Shown: in pieces, positions 50,186 through 63,978 of the stretch
Position numbering within the stretch: position 1 is the stretch's first letter
Layout of the letters: each line of letters opens with the position of its first letter
Assembly (NCBI RefSeq): GCF_000231055.2
Contig: NZ_CM001466.1
Location: 2,554,018-2,618,017, forward strand
DNA: 64,000 nt
Source: Saccharomonospora azurea NA-128
GTDB taxonomy: Bacteria; Actinomycetota; Actinomycetes; Mycobacteriales; Pseudonocardiaceae
Direction: 5' to 3'
Translations under genes and position numbers: made by a program
Notes under the pieces: model-generated
The model's input: the letters and a program-made list of their open reading frames with translations, nothing else
Databases searched by the model: none
What the model was told of the DNA's origin: nothing

Positions 50186-51391
50186 GTGGGCCTTCGACCG
50201 TATCTGCACGTACTGCGCATCCGTGGTCTTCCGACGTCGATGTCGCTGATGCTGCTGATGCGGATGCCGATCATCTCGACCAGTGTCGTGATGACGTTGC
50301 ACGTGGTCAGCGAGCTCGGCCGCGGTTACGGCGCGGCGGGTCTGGTCGGGACCGCGACGCTGCTCGGCACGGCGATCGGCGCTCCCACGATCGGCCGGAT
50401 GATCGACCGCGTCGGGCTGCGCCCCGTCGTCGCCGTGTGCGGTGGCGTCTCGTGCGCGTACTGGCTCGCCGCCTCGCACCTGCCCTATCCGGTGTTGCTC
50501 GTGGCCGCCTTCCCCGCGGGCATGCTCGTGGTCCCCGCCGGGTCGATCTCCCGGCAGGTCATCAGCGCGCTCGTCCCCGCCGACCGGCGCCGAACGGCGT
50601 TCTCGCTCGACCAGGTGCTGATCGAGGTCGGCTACATGCTCGGGCCCGTGCTGGCGATCTACGTCAGCACGCGGTACTCGACGTCGGTCACGCTCACCGG
50701 CATGGGCGTGGCGTTCGGCGTGCTGTCTCTCGCGATCTGGTACCTCGACCCGCCCGTGCGCGCCCCGGGCGAGTCGTCGTCCACCCGGGAGCCCGCGCCC
50801 GCTCTGCGCGCCTGGGTGTCCCGCCGGTTCGTCGCGGCGCTCACGATCGCGATGGGGGCGGCCTTCGTGCTCATGGGCACCGAGCTGGCGGCCATCGCGG
50901 CCCTGCGTGCCTCCGGCGACGTGGCCTGGACCGGCGTGGTCCTCGCCGCCATGGGCTTGGCCTCACTCCTGGGTGGACTCGTGCACGGAGCCGCGCGGCG
51001 CACGTTGAGTCAGCTCACGCTGATGACGTTGCTGGTGGTCCTGACGTTGCCCGTGGGCCTGGTCACCGAGCCCTGGTGGTTGCTCCTGCTCGCGTTAGTG
51101 CCCATGAACCTGCTGTGTGCGCCCACGTTGGCGGCCACGGCCGAGACGGTGAGCGAACAGGTTCCCCACACCGTGCGCGGCGTGGCAATGGGCATGCAGG
51201 ACTCCGCGACCCGGCTCGGACTCGGCCTCGGCAGCCCCGTCGTCGGGTTCGTGCTCGACCGCGCGTCTCCCGGCTGGGGCTTCGTCACCGCCGCCGTGGG
51301 CGGGCTGTGCTTCGCCGCCGCGGGCGCGGCGCTGTCCGCACGAGCTCGCCCCCGACGGCACCGGACACCGGCGTCAGCCCACCACGTCTAG
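50186..51391 (+). CDS. MFS transporter
   Basis: 401 aa with about 12 membrane helices. The loop signature GRMIDRVGLRPVVAV is present, and GMLVVPAGSISRQVISALVP resembles sugar-efflux or drug-efflux transporters. It resembles the MFS protein at 32260 in size and in the motif after helix 2 (GRxIDRxG), but overall similarity cannot be judged by eye. GTG at 50186. Its end overlaps the convergent lipoprotein gene by four bases. Confidence 0.87.
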   Translation: MGLRPYLHVLRIRGLPTSMSLMLLMRMPIISTSVVMTLHVVSELGRGYGAAGLVGTATLLGTAIGAPTIGRMIDRVGLRPVVAVCGGVSCAYWLAASHLPYPVLLVAAFPAGMLVVPAGSISRQVISALVPADRRRTAFSLDQVLIEVGYMLGPVLAIYVSTRYSTSVTLTGMGVAFGVLSLAIWYLDPPVRAPGESSSTREPAPALRAWVSRRFVAALTIAMGAAFVLMGTELAAIAALRASGDVAWTGVVLAAMGLASLLGGLVHGAARRTLSQLTLMTLLVVLTLPVGLVTEPWWLLLLALVPMNLLCAPTLAATAETVSEQVPHTVRGVAMGMQDSATRLGLGLGSPVVGFVLDRASPGWGFVTAAVGGLCFAAAGAALSARARPRRHRTPASAHHV

Positions 51392-51774
51392 AGGCACGCC
51401 TGGCGCAGCTCGTCGAGGCTGTTCAGGTTGCGCTGCAGCCAACCCGAGAAGTCCCCCAGGTGCTCAGCCTTGCGCTCTTCGAGCTCCAGGTAGCCGTTCG
51501 CCATGTCGAGCAGCGTGTCCTGCACCGTCTGGTCGCCGACCTGCTCGGCGAGGTCCTGCAACTCCCGCGCCTTCTGCTCGGCGCCCGCCGCCACGCTCTC
51601 GGGACTGACGTCGGCGTTCAGATCGATGATCTGCAACGCCTCCGTGCACACCTTCGCCTTGTCGCCCGCCGCCTCGACGTCCTCCACCGCCGAGGTCACC
51701 TCGTCGCAGCCCGCCAGCAGTACCCCGGAGAGCACCACGATCGCCGACACCATCCCGCCACCCGTCAGTCTCAT
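51388..51774 (-). CDS. small lipoprotein
   Basis: 128 aa. Signal peptide with lipobox LLAGC; the lipidated Cys is residue 23. The mature part is helical and acidic (KVCTEALQIIDLNADVSPES..., ERKAEHLGDFSGWLQRNL) with two further Cys. Not assigned to a family. Confidence 0.8.
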   Translation of the reverse strand: MRLTGGGMVSAIVVLSGVLLAGCDEVTSAVEDVEAAGDKAKVCTEALQIIDLNADVSPESVAAGAEQKARELQDLAEQVGDQTVQDTLLDMANGYLELEERKAEHLGDFSGWLQRNLNSLDELRQACL

Positions 51775-51994
51775 GTCACCAACGTACCGGCGGGAGGACT
51801 ACGCGCGGTAGGCAGAATGGTCACGCGGCGCATGCCGTCCGGACCGAAACGACGTCCCGAGAAGGACACGATTCCGCCACGTGACGACGACCGAGTCCTC
51901 CCTCTCCACCCGAACACGGTAAGGATCCCGCCGTGATCGACGGCGCCGTCGGGCGCGCCGACCCTTTCTCCCTCGACCCCAGGAGTCCGGTTTC

Positions 51995-53080
51995 GTGAGT
52001 CTGCTCAGATTGCTCAATCCCGTCGAGTTCCGGAAGTTTCAGCTGCTCTGGCGTGAGGCGCAGCGCCAGGGCATCCCGTTCGACGAGTTGAGCGTCGACG
52101 ACGGCATCCGAGCCCTCTACCGCCGAACGGATCCGGCGACGCTCGGACTTCCGCCGGACGAGGAGATCACAGCCGAGGCTGTGGTCGACCGCCCCGGTCT
52201 GGCCGAAGCCTGTCAGGCCATGGGGACCGGTGAGTGGGAGCCCGTGGCCCGCCTGCTCACCGCGCACGGCGACGACTGGGACCGGCGCTGTCTCGACATC
52301 ACGCTGCTGTCGAAGATCGCCGCCGACGACGGCGACGCACTCGACCGATGGCTGTTCGACCGCCCCGACGACCCGGACGCGCTCGTGCTGCGGGCCGAGA
52401 CGTTGGTCCGTCGCGCCTGGAACGCTCGTGGCGGAAGGGTCGCCTCCGAGACGTCCGACGACCAGTTCGAAGCCTTCCACCGCATCATCGACGAGGCCGA
52501 GACCGCCGCGTGGGCCGCCACCGAAGCCGCACCGGACGATCCGACCCCGTGGACGACGTTGATCACCATCGCGCGCGCACAGGGCTGGGACGAGGAGGCG
52601 TTCAGCCGCACCTTCTCGGAGCTGTGTGCTCGCGCACCGCACCACCGCGGCGGCCACGAGCAGGCACTGCAGTACTGGTGCGCCAAGTGGCACGGCTCCC
52701 ACAAGCGGATGTTCGCGTTCGCCGAGGAGGCCGCGACCACAGCACCGTCGCTCACTCCGCTGCGCCTGACGGCGGTGTTCGAGTACTCGCTGGGTCGCAA
52801 GCGGCCGGAGCCCAAGGACTACGCGCGGCAGGCGATGGACTCCACGGCCGCATGGCTCGCCGGTGAGGGCGTCGACTCGCCCTACGCGCGCGCCGACCGC
52901 GGCCTGTTGGCGTCCGTGCTCGTCGACGCCGGACGCTACCGAGAGGCACTCGACCAGTTCGCAGCCCTGGGTCGGCACGCGGACTCGTGGGTGTGGCAGT
53001 ACTCGGGCGATCCGGAGGCCGCCTTCCGACTGGCCCGCTGGAAGGCCTGCCACCGCGCGCGGAAGTCCTGGAAGGTCTAG
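51995..53080 (+). CDS. conserved protein with TPR-like helical repeats
   Basis: 361 aa, soluble. Repeating helix pairs such as PDALVLRAETLVRRAW, PWTTLITIARAQGWDEEAF and RGLLASVLVDAGRYREALDQFAALG resemble tetratricopeptide repeats. No catalytic motif is seen. AGGAG lies 8 bases before the GTG at 51995. Not recognised by name; probably a scaffold or interaction protein. Confidence 0.75.
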   Translation: MSLLRLLNPVEFRKFQLLWREAQRQGIPFDELSVDDGIRALYRRTDPATLGLPPDEEITAEAVVDRPGLAEACQAMGTGEWEPVARLLTAHGDDWDRRCLDITLLSKIAADDGDALDRWLFDRPDDPDALVLRAETLVRRAWNARGGRVASETSDDQFEAFHRIIDEAETAAWAATEAAPDDPTPWTTLITIARAQGWDEEAFSRTFSELCARAPHHRGGHEQALQYWCAKWHGSHKRMFAFAEEAATTAPSLTPLRLTAVFEYSLGRKRPEPKDYARQAMDSTAAWLAGEGVDSPYARADRGLLASVLVDAGRYREALDQFAALGRHADSWVWQYSGDPEAAFRLARWKACHRARKSWKV

Positions 53081-53096
53081 ACCCGGTGGACACGAC

Positions 53097-53138
53097 CGTG
53101 CCCCGGCGGCACGTCACCACGACGGCCGCCGGGGCACG
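53097..53138. terminator. bidirectional terminator
   Basis: CGTGCCCCGGCGGC pairs perfectly with GCCGCCGGGGCACG; the 14-base loop contains CGTC/GACG. It separates the convergent 361-aa gene and asd. Confidence 0.8.
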
Positions 53139-53150
53139 ACGGTCAGCCGC

Positions 53151-55456
<2,306 letters not shown>

Positions 55457-55626
55457 TGCCTCGTACCTCCTCGCATGCCGCGCCTGCCGCCGATCCGGTC
55501 TCGACGTCAGCGCGTGCGGGTCGCTTCGAGCATCAGAGTACCGGTGGCTCACGTCCCAATTACCCAATTGTGTGGCGCCGACCACTGGCCGACCTGCATT
55601 TTCTACCGCTGGCATACTCGACCGAC

Positions 55627-56217
55627 GTGAGCGACAAGCAAGCCCTGACCAGCGTCAAGATCCACGACATCATCGCCGGCCGGTGGAGCCCTCGCGCTCT
55701 CGACAGCGAGGCCGAGGTGAGCGACGAACAGCTGCGCGCCCTGCTCGAGGCCGCTCGCTGGGCACCGTCGTTCGGCAACACCCAGCCGGCGCGTTACCTC
55801 GTGGGTCTGCGTGGCGACGACACGTACAAGCGCATCCTCGACTCGCTGACGGAGAGCAACCGGCTGTGGGCTCACCGCGCCGGTGCGCTGCTGTTGGGCT
55901 GTGCTGTGACCCGCAACGAGAAGGGCGACGTGCCCTACGCCGAATACGGTCTCGGGCTCGCGAGCGAGAACCTCGTGCTCCAGGCCGTCGCGGAGGGGCT
56001 CGCGGCCCGGCAGATGGCGGGCTTCGACCGTGCCGCCGCTCGACAGGCGTTCGACCTGCCGGACGGTGTCGAGCCGCTCGTCGCCATCGCGGTGGGCGTG
56101 CGCGCCAGGCCGGAGGTGCTCGGCGAGCAAGCGGACATCGAGCGCGAGAACGCCGCGCGCATGCGCGTGCCGCTGGAGGAGTTCGCACTGCGCGACTGGG
56201 GCAACCCCGCGTTCTGA
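55627..56217 (+). CDS. nitroreductase-family protein
   Basis: 196 aa. The flavin-binding N-terminal [18 protein letters not shown] and [18 protein letters not shown], plus [16 protein letters not shown], match FMN-dependent nitroreductases. Electron acceptor unknown. GTG at 55627 has no ribosome site; a TACT-containing -10-like sequence shortly upstream suggests a leaderless transcript. Divergent from lysC. Confidence 0.9.
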   Translation: MSDKQALTSVKIHDIIAGRWSPRALDSEAEVSDEQLRALLEAARWAPSFGNTQPARYLVGLRGDDTYKRILDSLTESNRLWAHRAGALLLGCAVTRNEKGDVPYAEYGLGLASENLVLQAVAEGLAARQMAGFDRAAARQAFDLPDGVEPLVAIAVGVRARPEVLGEQADIERENAARMRVPLEEFALRDWGNPAF

Positions 56218-56235
56218 GCGCGGCGTGCGCCCGGG

Positions 56236-56997
56236 TCAGCCCGGTCGACTCCCCGCCTCCGGGTCGCCGTTCCAGAACACGGTGTCCCGAGGTCCGAGTC
56301 GGCTCCGGAGCCGCTGCTCCTCGACGCGGTCGTGCAGCGGGAACGTGAAGCCGGAGCCGTCGGGCCACGTCATGGTGCGCGTGCGCAGGCGCAGTTCCGG
56401 TGCCTGCGGCGCCCGGGCCTCCCAGACGAGCCGGGGCTCGGGCGCGTGGGCCGGGTCTGCCGTCGTCGGTCCGGTGTCCACGATCGCGAGCCCCGACGGC
56501 GAGCACGCCAGCCACGGGCCCCTGGCCGACCGGAATGCGTCGACCGGTTCGAGCGCCATCGCCCCGGTCGGCCCCGTCACGTGGACCTGGCGCTTGAACG
56601 ACGTCCTGGCGCCGCTGCCCGCGTTGCTCGCCAGCGACAGGACGGCGCCCGCCGCGACACCGAGGCCGCGGAGGACGTTCCGGAAGAACTGACGGACGCG
56701 TCTGCTCCCCTCGACCGTGCCGTCGGGCCTGCGGCCGGGCACGTCGAAGCCGAGACCGGTGGCCTCGCCCAGGCGCAAAACGAGGACGGGCTCGCGCCAC
56801 CGGGTGCGCAGCAGCTCCTCGACTCGCTCCCGGGAGCCGGGGCGGACCAGGATGCTGTGCCGTGCCCGCTCTCTGGCGTCCTCGCCGGCGAAAATCCTCC
56901 GCACAGCCCGCCGCCTGGCCTCGGTCGGCGCCAGGTCGGCGAGCGCCTCAGGAGAAGCGCTCGGATCGACGCGGTCAGCGGCGGAGGATCGGGCCAT
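56236..56997 (-). CDS. conserved protein of unknown function (partner of YbaB-like gene)
   Basis: 253 aa, Arg-rich N-terminal half (ARRRAVRRIFAGEDARERARHSILV) and a later segment with beta character (FKRQVHVTGPTGAMALEPVDAF). No membrane helix of full length except a weak one near NVLRGLGVAAGAVLSLAS. Its start overlaps the upstream YbaB-like gene by 23 bp, so the two are probably made together. Not recognised. Confidence 0.65.
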   Translation of the reverse strand: MARSSAADRVDPSASPEALADLAPTEARRRAVRRIFAGEDARERARHSILVRPGSRERVEELLRTRWREPVLVLRLGEATGLGFDVPGRRPDGTVEGSRRVRQFFRNVLRGLGVAAGAVLSLASNAGSGARTSFKRQVHVTGPTGAMALEPVDAFRSARGPWLACSPSGLAIVDTGPTTADPAHAPEPRLVWEARAPQAPELRLRTRTMTWPDGSGFTFPLHDRVEEQRLRSRLGPRDTVFWNGDPEAGSRPG

Positions 56998-57454
56998 CGT
57001 CGAAGAAGTCGTCGTCGCGGGAACGGCTCGGGCGCGACGACGGCTGCGGGGTCTGCTCGGGGGCGTCCTGCTCGGCGGTGCCGAACGCCTCCGCCTGCGC
57101 CTCACGCACTCGCTCCGAGGTGTTCAGCCCGAACGTGTCACCGAAGGTCTCGTCCACGATCCCGGCCTGCTGTTGCACCGCGCCCGCGACGGCCTGGCGC
57201 AGGGTCGACAGGATCACCGACGCGAGCTGCGAGTGGTCCAGACGCATGGCGGACGGGGACAGCGTGAGGTCCGTGACCGATCCGCCCGCGCCCGCGACCA
57301 CGGTGACGGTGCCGTCGGGCGAGGTGGCGGAGTGCCGGAGCTCGGCGATCTGCTGCTGCATGTCCCCGACGCCCTCGAAGCGCGCCTCCGCTTCGCGGAT
57401 CTTCGACTGGAACTTCGAGAACTGGGCGATCAGCTCGTCCATGTGGGCCGACAT
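56975..57454 (-). CDS. YbaB/EbfC-family DNA-binding protein
   Basis: 159 aa. The YbaB core shows an N-terminal coiled coil (MDELIAQFSKFQSKIREAEARFEGV), then strands (GTVTVVAGAGGSVTDLTLSPSAM) and a C-terminal helix. An acidic, disordered tail (DDDFFDDGPILRR) extends it beyond the ~110-residue norm. Nucleoid-associated DNA binding is the family role. The ATG at 57454 follows AGGGGGAG. Confidence 0.82.
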   Translation of the reverse strand: MSAHMDELIAQFSKFQSKIREAEARFEGVGDMQQQIAELRHSATSPDGTVTVVAGAGGSVTDLTLSPSAMRLDHSQLASVILSTLRQAVAGAVQQQAGIVDETFGDTFGLNTSERVREAQAEAFGTAEQDAPEQTPQPSSRPSRSRDDDFFDDGPILRR

Positions 57455-57559
57455 GGCAACTCCCCCTGGCACCGTGCGCGGATAGGTGGCCACATTATGC
57501 GCACGTCCACCCGCCCGACACGGCCTGAGTTCAGGTTTCCCGAAGCGCCCGGCCCGAGC

Positions 57560-57988
57560 TCAGGCGTCCTCTCCGCCGATCCGGCGCACGATCTTCGCCG
57601 CCAGCGACGACACCACCAGCCAGAAGAGCGCCCCGAGCCCGAAGTTGACGAGCACCCTCAGCTTGGGGTCGTCGGGCAGGAACAGGTCCTCGAAGCCGAG
57701 CGAGACGGCGTCGGCGGCATCCGCGACGAACGACACGATGCCGTTGTCGGGGTTGCCCTCGCCCACCACGAACAGCACGTGGAGGACGAGCACCGAGGCG
57801 GCCGCGAGTCCCACCCAGCGCACACCGCCCGAGAGCACCCGGACGACCGTGCCACGGACCGCTCGCCAGTCGACGGCACGGGTGGACGGCGATGCCTCCG
57901 GCGCGGTCACGGACTTCTCGCCGCCGTCCTCGCGCAGGTCGTCGTCGATGTGATGTGCACCCATGTGCAGCAGTGTGGCATGGGACAT
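57560..57988 (-). CDS. small two-helix membrane protein
   Basis: 142 aa (or 134 if started at 57964). Two hydrophobic helices (VGLAAASVLVLHVLFVVGE, LVNFGLGALFWLVVSSLAAKIV) flank an Asp-rich segment VADAADAVSLGFEDLFLPDD. Neither possible start has a good ribosome site. Unknown function. Confidence 0.65.
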   Translation of the reverse strand: MSHATLLHMGAHHIDDDLREDGGEKSVTAPEASPSTRAVDWRAVRGTVVRVLSGGVRWVGLAAASVLVLHVLFVVGEGNPDNGIVSFVADAADAVSLGFEDLFLPDDPKLRVLVNFGLGALFWLVVSSLAAKIVRRIGGEDA

Positions 57989-58024
57989 CCGCCGGAAGCT
58001 ACGCGCGAGTAGCCGGTGGGGTAG

Positions 58025-60022
<1,998 letters not shown>

Positions 60023-60023
60023 G

Positions 60024-60037
60024 GCCGTGATCACGGC
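60024..60037. promoter_or_regulatory. 14-bp perfect palindrome downstream of leuA
   Basis: GCCGTGATCACGGC is fully self-complementary and begins one base after the leuA stop codon, 51 bp before the DedA gene. It could be an operator or part of a weak terminator; no regulator is implied by context. Confidence 0.3.
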
Positions 60038-60087
60038 ACGGCGGTGCGGCTGACGACTTCTCGGCCGCAGCGGCGTTGGATGGTGGT

Positions 60088-60642
60088 GTGGACGACGTCT
60101 CGCTGCTGCTCCTCTTCGCCGTCGCCGTCGTGCCGTTGGTGCCGACGGAGATCGCGCTCATCGGCATGGGGGTCGCCGCCGCGAACGGTGGCGACCCCTT
60201 TCCGCTGGTGCTGGCCGTCGCGGCAGCGGGCTGCCTGATCTGCGACATCGGCCTGTACCTGGTGGGCAGGGTCGGTGGCGCGCACCTGCTCGACCGGATG
60301 CGGGCGCGTCCCTCCGCCGACGCGAGCGCCCGCTGGATCGGCCGCCACCTGGACCGGCGCGGAGTGCCGATCCTCGTGCTCGCGCGGTGGCTGCCCGCGG
60401 GCGGCACCGTCGGCGCGTTACTGGCGGGCTCGCTGCGCTGGCCGGGTTCGCGCTTTCTCTCGGCGTCGCTGATCGGCGTGCCGTTGTGGTGCGCCTACGC
60501 GGGCGGGCTCGGATACCTGGGTGGTGCACTGGCGGAGCAGTCCCGCCTCGGCGTCGTCGTCTCCGCGGTCCTCGCCCTGACCGTGGCCGTCGTGATCGCG
60601 GCGATGTTCCGCCGCGCCACGTCCGCCTCCGCACGGGCATGA
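60088..60642 (+). CDS. DedA/VTT-family membrane protein
   Basis: 184 aa, with several hydrophobic helices and the VTT re-entrant segment VLARWLPAGGTVGALLAGSLRWPGSRF, in which the conserved Arg and the G/P pattern are visible. DedA proteins act as lipid-carrier flippases or in membrane homeostasis. Start chosen at GTG 60088 after GGATGG; TTG at 60076 is possible. Followed after 7 bp by the WYL regulator. Confidence 0.85.
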   Translation: MDDVSLLLLFAVAVVPLVPTEIALIGMGVAAANGGDPFPLVLAVAAAGCLICDIGLYLVGRVGGAHLLDRMRARPSADASARWIGRHLDRRGVPILVLARWLPAGGTVGALLAGSLRWPGSRFLSASLIGVPLWCAYAGGLGYLGGALAEQSRLGVVVSAVLALTVAVVIAAMFRRATSASARA

Positions 60643-60649
60643 TGGCGAG

Positions 60650-61621
60650 GTGCGAGCCGAACGTCTGGTGGCCCTGCTGTTCACCCTGCAGAGCCGACGC
60701 AGTGCGACGGTGGCCGAGCTCGCGAAGGCGCTCGGGGTGTCGCAGCGCACCATGCACCGCGACCTCGCGGCCCTGCAGGCCTCCGGCGTTCCACTCTGGA
60801 CGGAGCCCGGCCGCTACGGCGGTGTGCGCCTGGTCGAGGGCTGGCGCACGCGCCTCGACGGCCTGACGGCGCGGGAGGCGGTGGCCCTCTTCGCGATGGG
60901 GGCGCCGAGGGCGTTGGCCGAACTCGGGTTGGGCACGGCCGTCGCCGGAGCGCACGCGAAGGTGACCGCCACCCTGCCCGCGCCGCTGCGTGAGCAGGCC
61001 CGGCAGGTGGCGCAACGCTTCCACCTCGACGCACCCCGCTGGTTCCGCCCCGACGAGGACACCGCCCACCTCGCCGACCTGGCGCGCGCGGTATGGGAGG
61101 AGACGCGCTTGCGCGTGCGCTACCGCCCCGGCGGCGCGGGCGAGGAGGTCGAGCGGACGCTCGACCCGCTGGGCCTCGTGCTGAAGGCGGGCGTGTGGTA
61201 CCTCGTCGCGCGAGCGCAGAGTTCGATCCGCACCTACCGCGTCGCGCGGATCACCGCCGTGAAGCACCTCGCCGAACCCGCCGACCGTCCCGAGGACTTC
61301 GACCTCGCGGGCTGGTGGGCGGACTCGTCGGCGCAGTTCGAGCGCTCGCTGCGCCGACTCCCGGTGCGGGTGCGGTTGAGCGCGGCCGGTGTGCGGGCAC
61401 TACCTGTGGTGCTGGACGCCGACCTCGCCACGTCGGCACTGGACGGTGCGCACCCCGGCTCCGACGGCTGGACCGAGACCGTCATAGAGTTCGAGGCACC
61501 CGACGTCGCGGTGGGGCAACTGCTCGCTCTCGGCACCGAGGTGGAGGTGCTCGAACCGGCATCGGTGCGAGCGGACCTCGCCGAGTTGGGCCGACGCATC
61601 GCGCAGCGCCACGGCGGATAG
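60650..61621 (+). CDS. helix-turn-helix and WYL-domain transcriptional regulator
   Basis: 323 aa. The N-terminal winged helix is VAELAKALGVSQRTMHRDLAAL followed by GRYGGVRLVEGW; the middle WYL domain shows AGVWYLVARAQ, and a WCX-like C-terminal domain ends the protein. WYL domains sense ligands or nucleic acids. GTG at 60650, probably co-transcribed with the DedA gene. Confidence 0.92.
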   Translation: MRAERLVALLFTLQSRRSATVAELAKALGVSQRTMHRDLAALQASGVPLWTEPGRYGGVRLVEGWRTRLDGLTAREAVALFAMGAPRALAELGLGTAVAGAHAKVTATLPAPLREQARQVAQRFHLDAPRWFRPDEDTAHLADLARAVWEETRLRVRYRPGGAGEEVERTLDPLGLVLKAGVWYLVARAQSSIRTYRVARITAVKHLAEPADRPEDFDLAGWWADSSAQFERSLRRLPVRVRLSAAGVRALPVVLDADLATSALDGAHPGSDGWTETVIEFEAPDVAVGQLLALGTEVEVLEPASVRADLAELGRRIAQRHGG

Positions 61622-61644
61622 TCCCGGCGCCCTCCCGTGCGTGA

Positions 61645-62071
61645 ACGGCTGTAACGAGCCGGTACTGCTGGGGGGGCAGCCACTCCATCGGCGCGGACGC
61701 CTCCGGAGGCGGCGGCATGCCGATCACGGGCTGGAACCTCGCGGGCGGCGACATCCGCGTGCCGCACTTCATCGGCCTGCACGGCATCCACTTCCTGCTG
61801 CTGCTGGCCTTCGTTCTCTCCGTGCTGGCCGCCCGCCGGGCGTGGCTGCGCGACGACCGGGTCAGGGCTCGGCTCGTCGGCATCGCCGCCGCCGGATACA
61901 CCGGCCTCTTCGCCGTCACCACCTGGCAGGCGGCTCCGCGGTCAGTCGGTGGTCGACCCCGACGCCGCGACCGCCGCCGCGCTGCTCGTGGTCCTCGCCG
62001 CAACCGGCGCGGCGGCCGTCGTCGTCGCCCGCCGCGCCCCCCGCAGGACTGCTGCGCGACCTCAGCGATAG
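61645..62071 (+). pseudogene. 5'-truncated, frameshifted membrane-protein remnant
   Basis: A frame without a proper start reads SHSIGADASGGGMPITGWN and continues through a membrane helix (GIHFLLLLAFVLSVLAARR) to TGLFAVTTWQA near 61932. There the frame slips; removing one G at 61932-61933 restores LRGQSVVDPDAATAAA and a second hydrophobic helix to a stop at 62071. Homologs I recall are longer at the N-terminus, so the gene is both truncated and frameshifted. Its end overlaps the convergent SDR gene by 10 bp. Confidence 0.65.
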
Positions 62072-62976
62072 CCGGTCGGGTCGGCGGGTTTGCCCTGCTG
62101 CTCCACCTCCGCGATGTAGCGCCACCCGTCGGGACGGCTGCCGTCGACGTCGTCGATTTCGTAGAGCTTCGCGAGCCGGCCGCTGTCGAGCGTCTGCCCC
62201 GAGAAGCGCTCCTTGTCGGGATCGGCGGCCAAGGCCGCGACGGTGCGTCCCACGAACGTCGGCGTCTCGGAGATGCAGAAGTGCGGCTGCTCGGCCAGCG
62301 CGTCCCGCCAGTTCTCCTCCGTGACGCCGAACTCGTCGAGCATCGCCTCCGAGCGGATCCAGCCGGGGGTGAACGCCACGGCCGTGCAGCCGTACTTCGC
62401 GGTCTCGGCGGCCTCCCCGATGGCGAAGGGGTGCGCCGCCGCCTTGGCGACGTAGAACGCGAGCGTGGTGCCCTCCCGGTACTTCGCGTTGTGCTCGGCC
62501 GTGCCGTCGGTGAGCTCCACGACCAGTCCACCGCGCTGCTTCACCACCAGCGGAAGCAGGAAGTGCGACGTGATGAGGTGCGCGTCGATGCCCAGGCGGA
62601 TCATCCGCAGGCTCGCCTCCAGCGGGTGTTCCCAGACCGGATTGCCCCAGCCCAGGTGGGTGTCGCCGCCCCAGATGCCGTCCACGAGGATGTCGAGCCT
62701 GCCGTGCTCGGCGTCGATGCGCTCCGCCAGTGCGCGCACCTGTTCCGGATCGAGGTGGTCGACCCGCACCGCGACGCCCTTGCCGCCCGCCTGCTCCATC
62801 AGCTCGACGGTGCCCTCGATGGTCTCCGGCCTGCCGACCTCCGAGCGGTGCTCCCCGGACGTGCGGCCCGTGACGTAGACGAAGGCTCCCGCCCGCGCCA
62901 ACTCCACCGCGATCGCCCGGCTCGCACCCCGCGTACCACCCGCGACCAGCGCGATCTTGCCTGTCAGTTCGTTCAT
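62062..62976 (-). CDS. SDR-family oxidoreductase (DHRS1-like)
   Basis: 304 aa. The cofactor loop is AGGTRGASRAIA near residue 12; the catalytic Tyr/Lys pair is YVAK in AFYVAKAAAH. The long insertion region (IWGGDTHLGWGNPVWEHPLEASLRM) fits DHRS1-type dehydrogenases. The second-position NNAG motif is replaced (VDGIWGG). Lies 42 bp downstream of a LysR gene in the same direction and may be its target. Confidence 0.87.
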   Translation of the reverse strand: MNELTGKIALVAGGTRGASRAIAVELARAGAFVYVTGRTSGEHRSEVGRPETIEGTVELMEQAGGKGVAVRVDHLDPEQVRALAERIDAEHGRLDILVDGIWGGDTHLGWGNPVWEHPLEASLRMIRLGIDAHLITSHFLLPLVVKQRGGLVVELTDGTAEHNAKYREGTTLAFYVAKAAAHPFAIGEAAETAKYGCTAVAFTPGWIRSEAMLDEFGVTEENWRDALAEQPHFCISETPTFVGRTVAALAADPDKERFSGQTLDSGRLAKLYEIDDVDGSRPDGWRYIAEVEQQGKPADPTGYR

Positions 62977-63018
62977 ACCCTCACGGTGCCCGCAAACCCT
63001 GTCACCTACCGGCAGGGT

Positions 63019-63915
63019 TCACGCAGTCACCCCGTCGGCTTCCGCGCGGAGCGCGGCGAGCACGGCCGCGACAGCGGGACGCGTCGCCGCTCCAGGGCGG
63101 AGGACGGCCTCCACGTGCCGGGCCGCCCGGATACCGGAGAGCTCCTTGCGCAGCACCCGGCGGGTGTCCATCGTGTGGCGCGGCAGCAACGCGATGCCGT
63201 GACCCGACGCCACGAGGGCCTCGATGATGCGGAAGTCGTTGATGCGGTGCACGATCCGGGGCCGCACACCCGTGCGCACGGCCAGCGAGCGCATCACGTC
63301 GTCCACCGGGAAACCCACGTCGACGCTGATCCACGGCTCGTCGGCGAGTTCGTTCGGCTCGACGCGCTCGCGCCCCGCCAGCCGGTGCCCGAACGGCAGC
63401 GCCACGTCGAGCGGCTCACGCAGCAGATGCACCGCGTCCAACCGGTCGGAGGGAAACGGCTCACCGTGCTCGTCGCGGTGGGCCACCACCACGTCGTAGT
63501 CGGCGACGAGCCTCGGCACCTCGGCGGGAGTCATGTCGACGTCCCGCACCTCGACGTCCAGCCCGGCATGGGCGGCGACCCTGCGGAGGAAACCGGGAAG
63601 CAGCAGCAACCCCGCCGACGGGAACAGCGCCACACGCACCCGGCCGCGCGGCGCGCTGCGGTAGGCGTCGAGCTCGGCCTCCGCCCGTTGCACGGCGGCG
63701 AGCACGTCGTCGGCCCTGGCCACCAACGCCCGGCCCGCGTCCGTCAGCCGCAGCCCGCGCCCGGACGGCTCCGTCAGCGGCACCCCCACCTCACGCTGCA
63801 GTGCCCGCAACTGCTGGGACACCGCCGACGGCGTGCAGTGCAGGGCCTCCGCGGTGGCGGTCACGCTGCCCCGGTCGGCGAACTCGCGCAGCGTTCGGAG
63901 TCTGGTCACGTCCAC
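63019..63915 (-). CDS. LysR-family transcriptional regulator
   Basis: 298 aa. The winged HTH RLRTLREFADRGSVTATAEALHCTPSAVSQQLRAL is typical, followed by a LysR effector domain (RVRVALFPSAGLLLLPGFL). GTG at 63915. It precedes the SDR in the same direction and lies back-to-back with the putative gene starting at 63979, which could be regulated by it. Confidence 0.93.
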   Translation of the reverse strand: MDVTRLRTLREFADRGSVTATAEALHCTPSAVSQQLRALQREVGVPLTEPSGRGLRLTDAGRALVARADDVLAAVQRAEAELDAYRSAPRGRVRVALFPSAGLLLLPGFLRRVAAHAGLDVEVRDVDMTPAEVPRLVADYDVVVAHRDEHGEPFPSDRLDAVHLLREPLDVALPFGHRLAGRERVEPNELADEPWISVDVGFPVDDVMRSLAVRTGVRPRIVHRINDFRIIEALVASGHGIALLPRHTMDTRRVLRKELSGIRAARHVEAVLRPGAATRPAVAAVLAALRAEADGVTA

Positions 63916-63978
63916 AGGGGCATATAAGCACCGGCGGAGATCCCTTACCGACCATCGCCGTCGACATACGATCGATTC

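Noticed and set aside
61717-63927. 736-residue plus-strand open frame across the SDR and LysR genes
   Set aside because: The first ~70 codons belong to the membrane-protein remnant; the rest is antisense to two clear genes.
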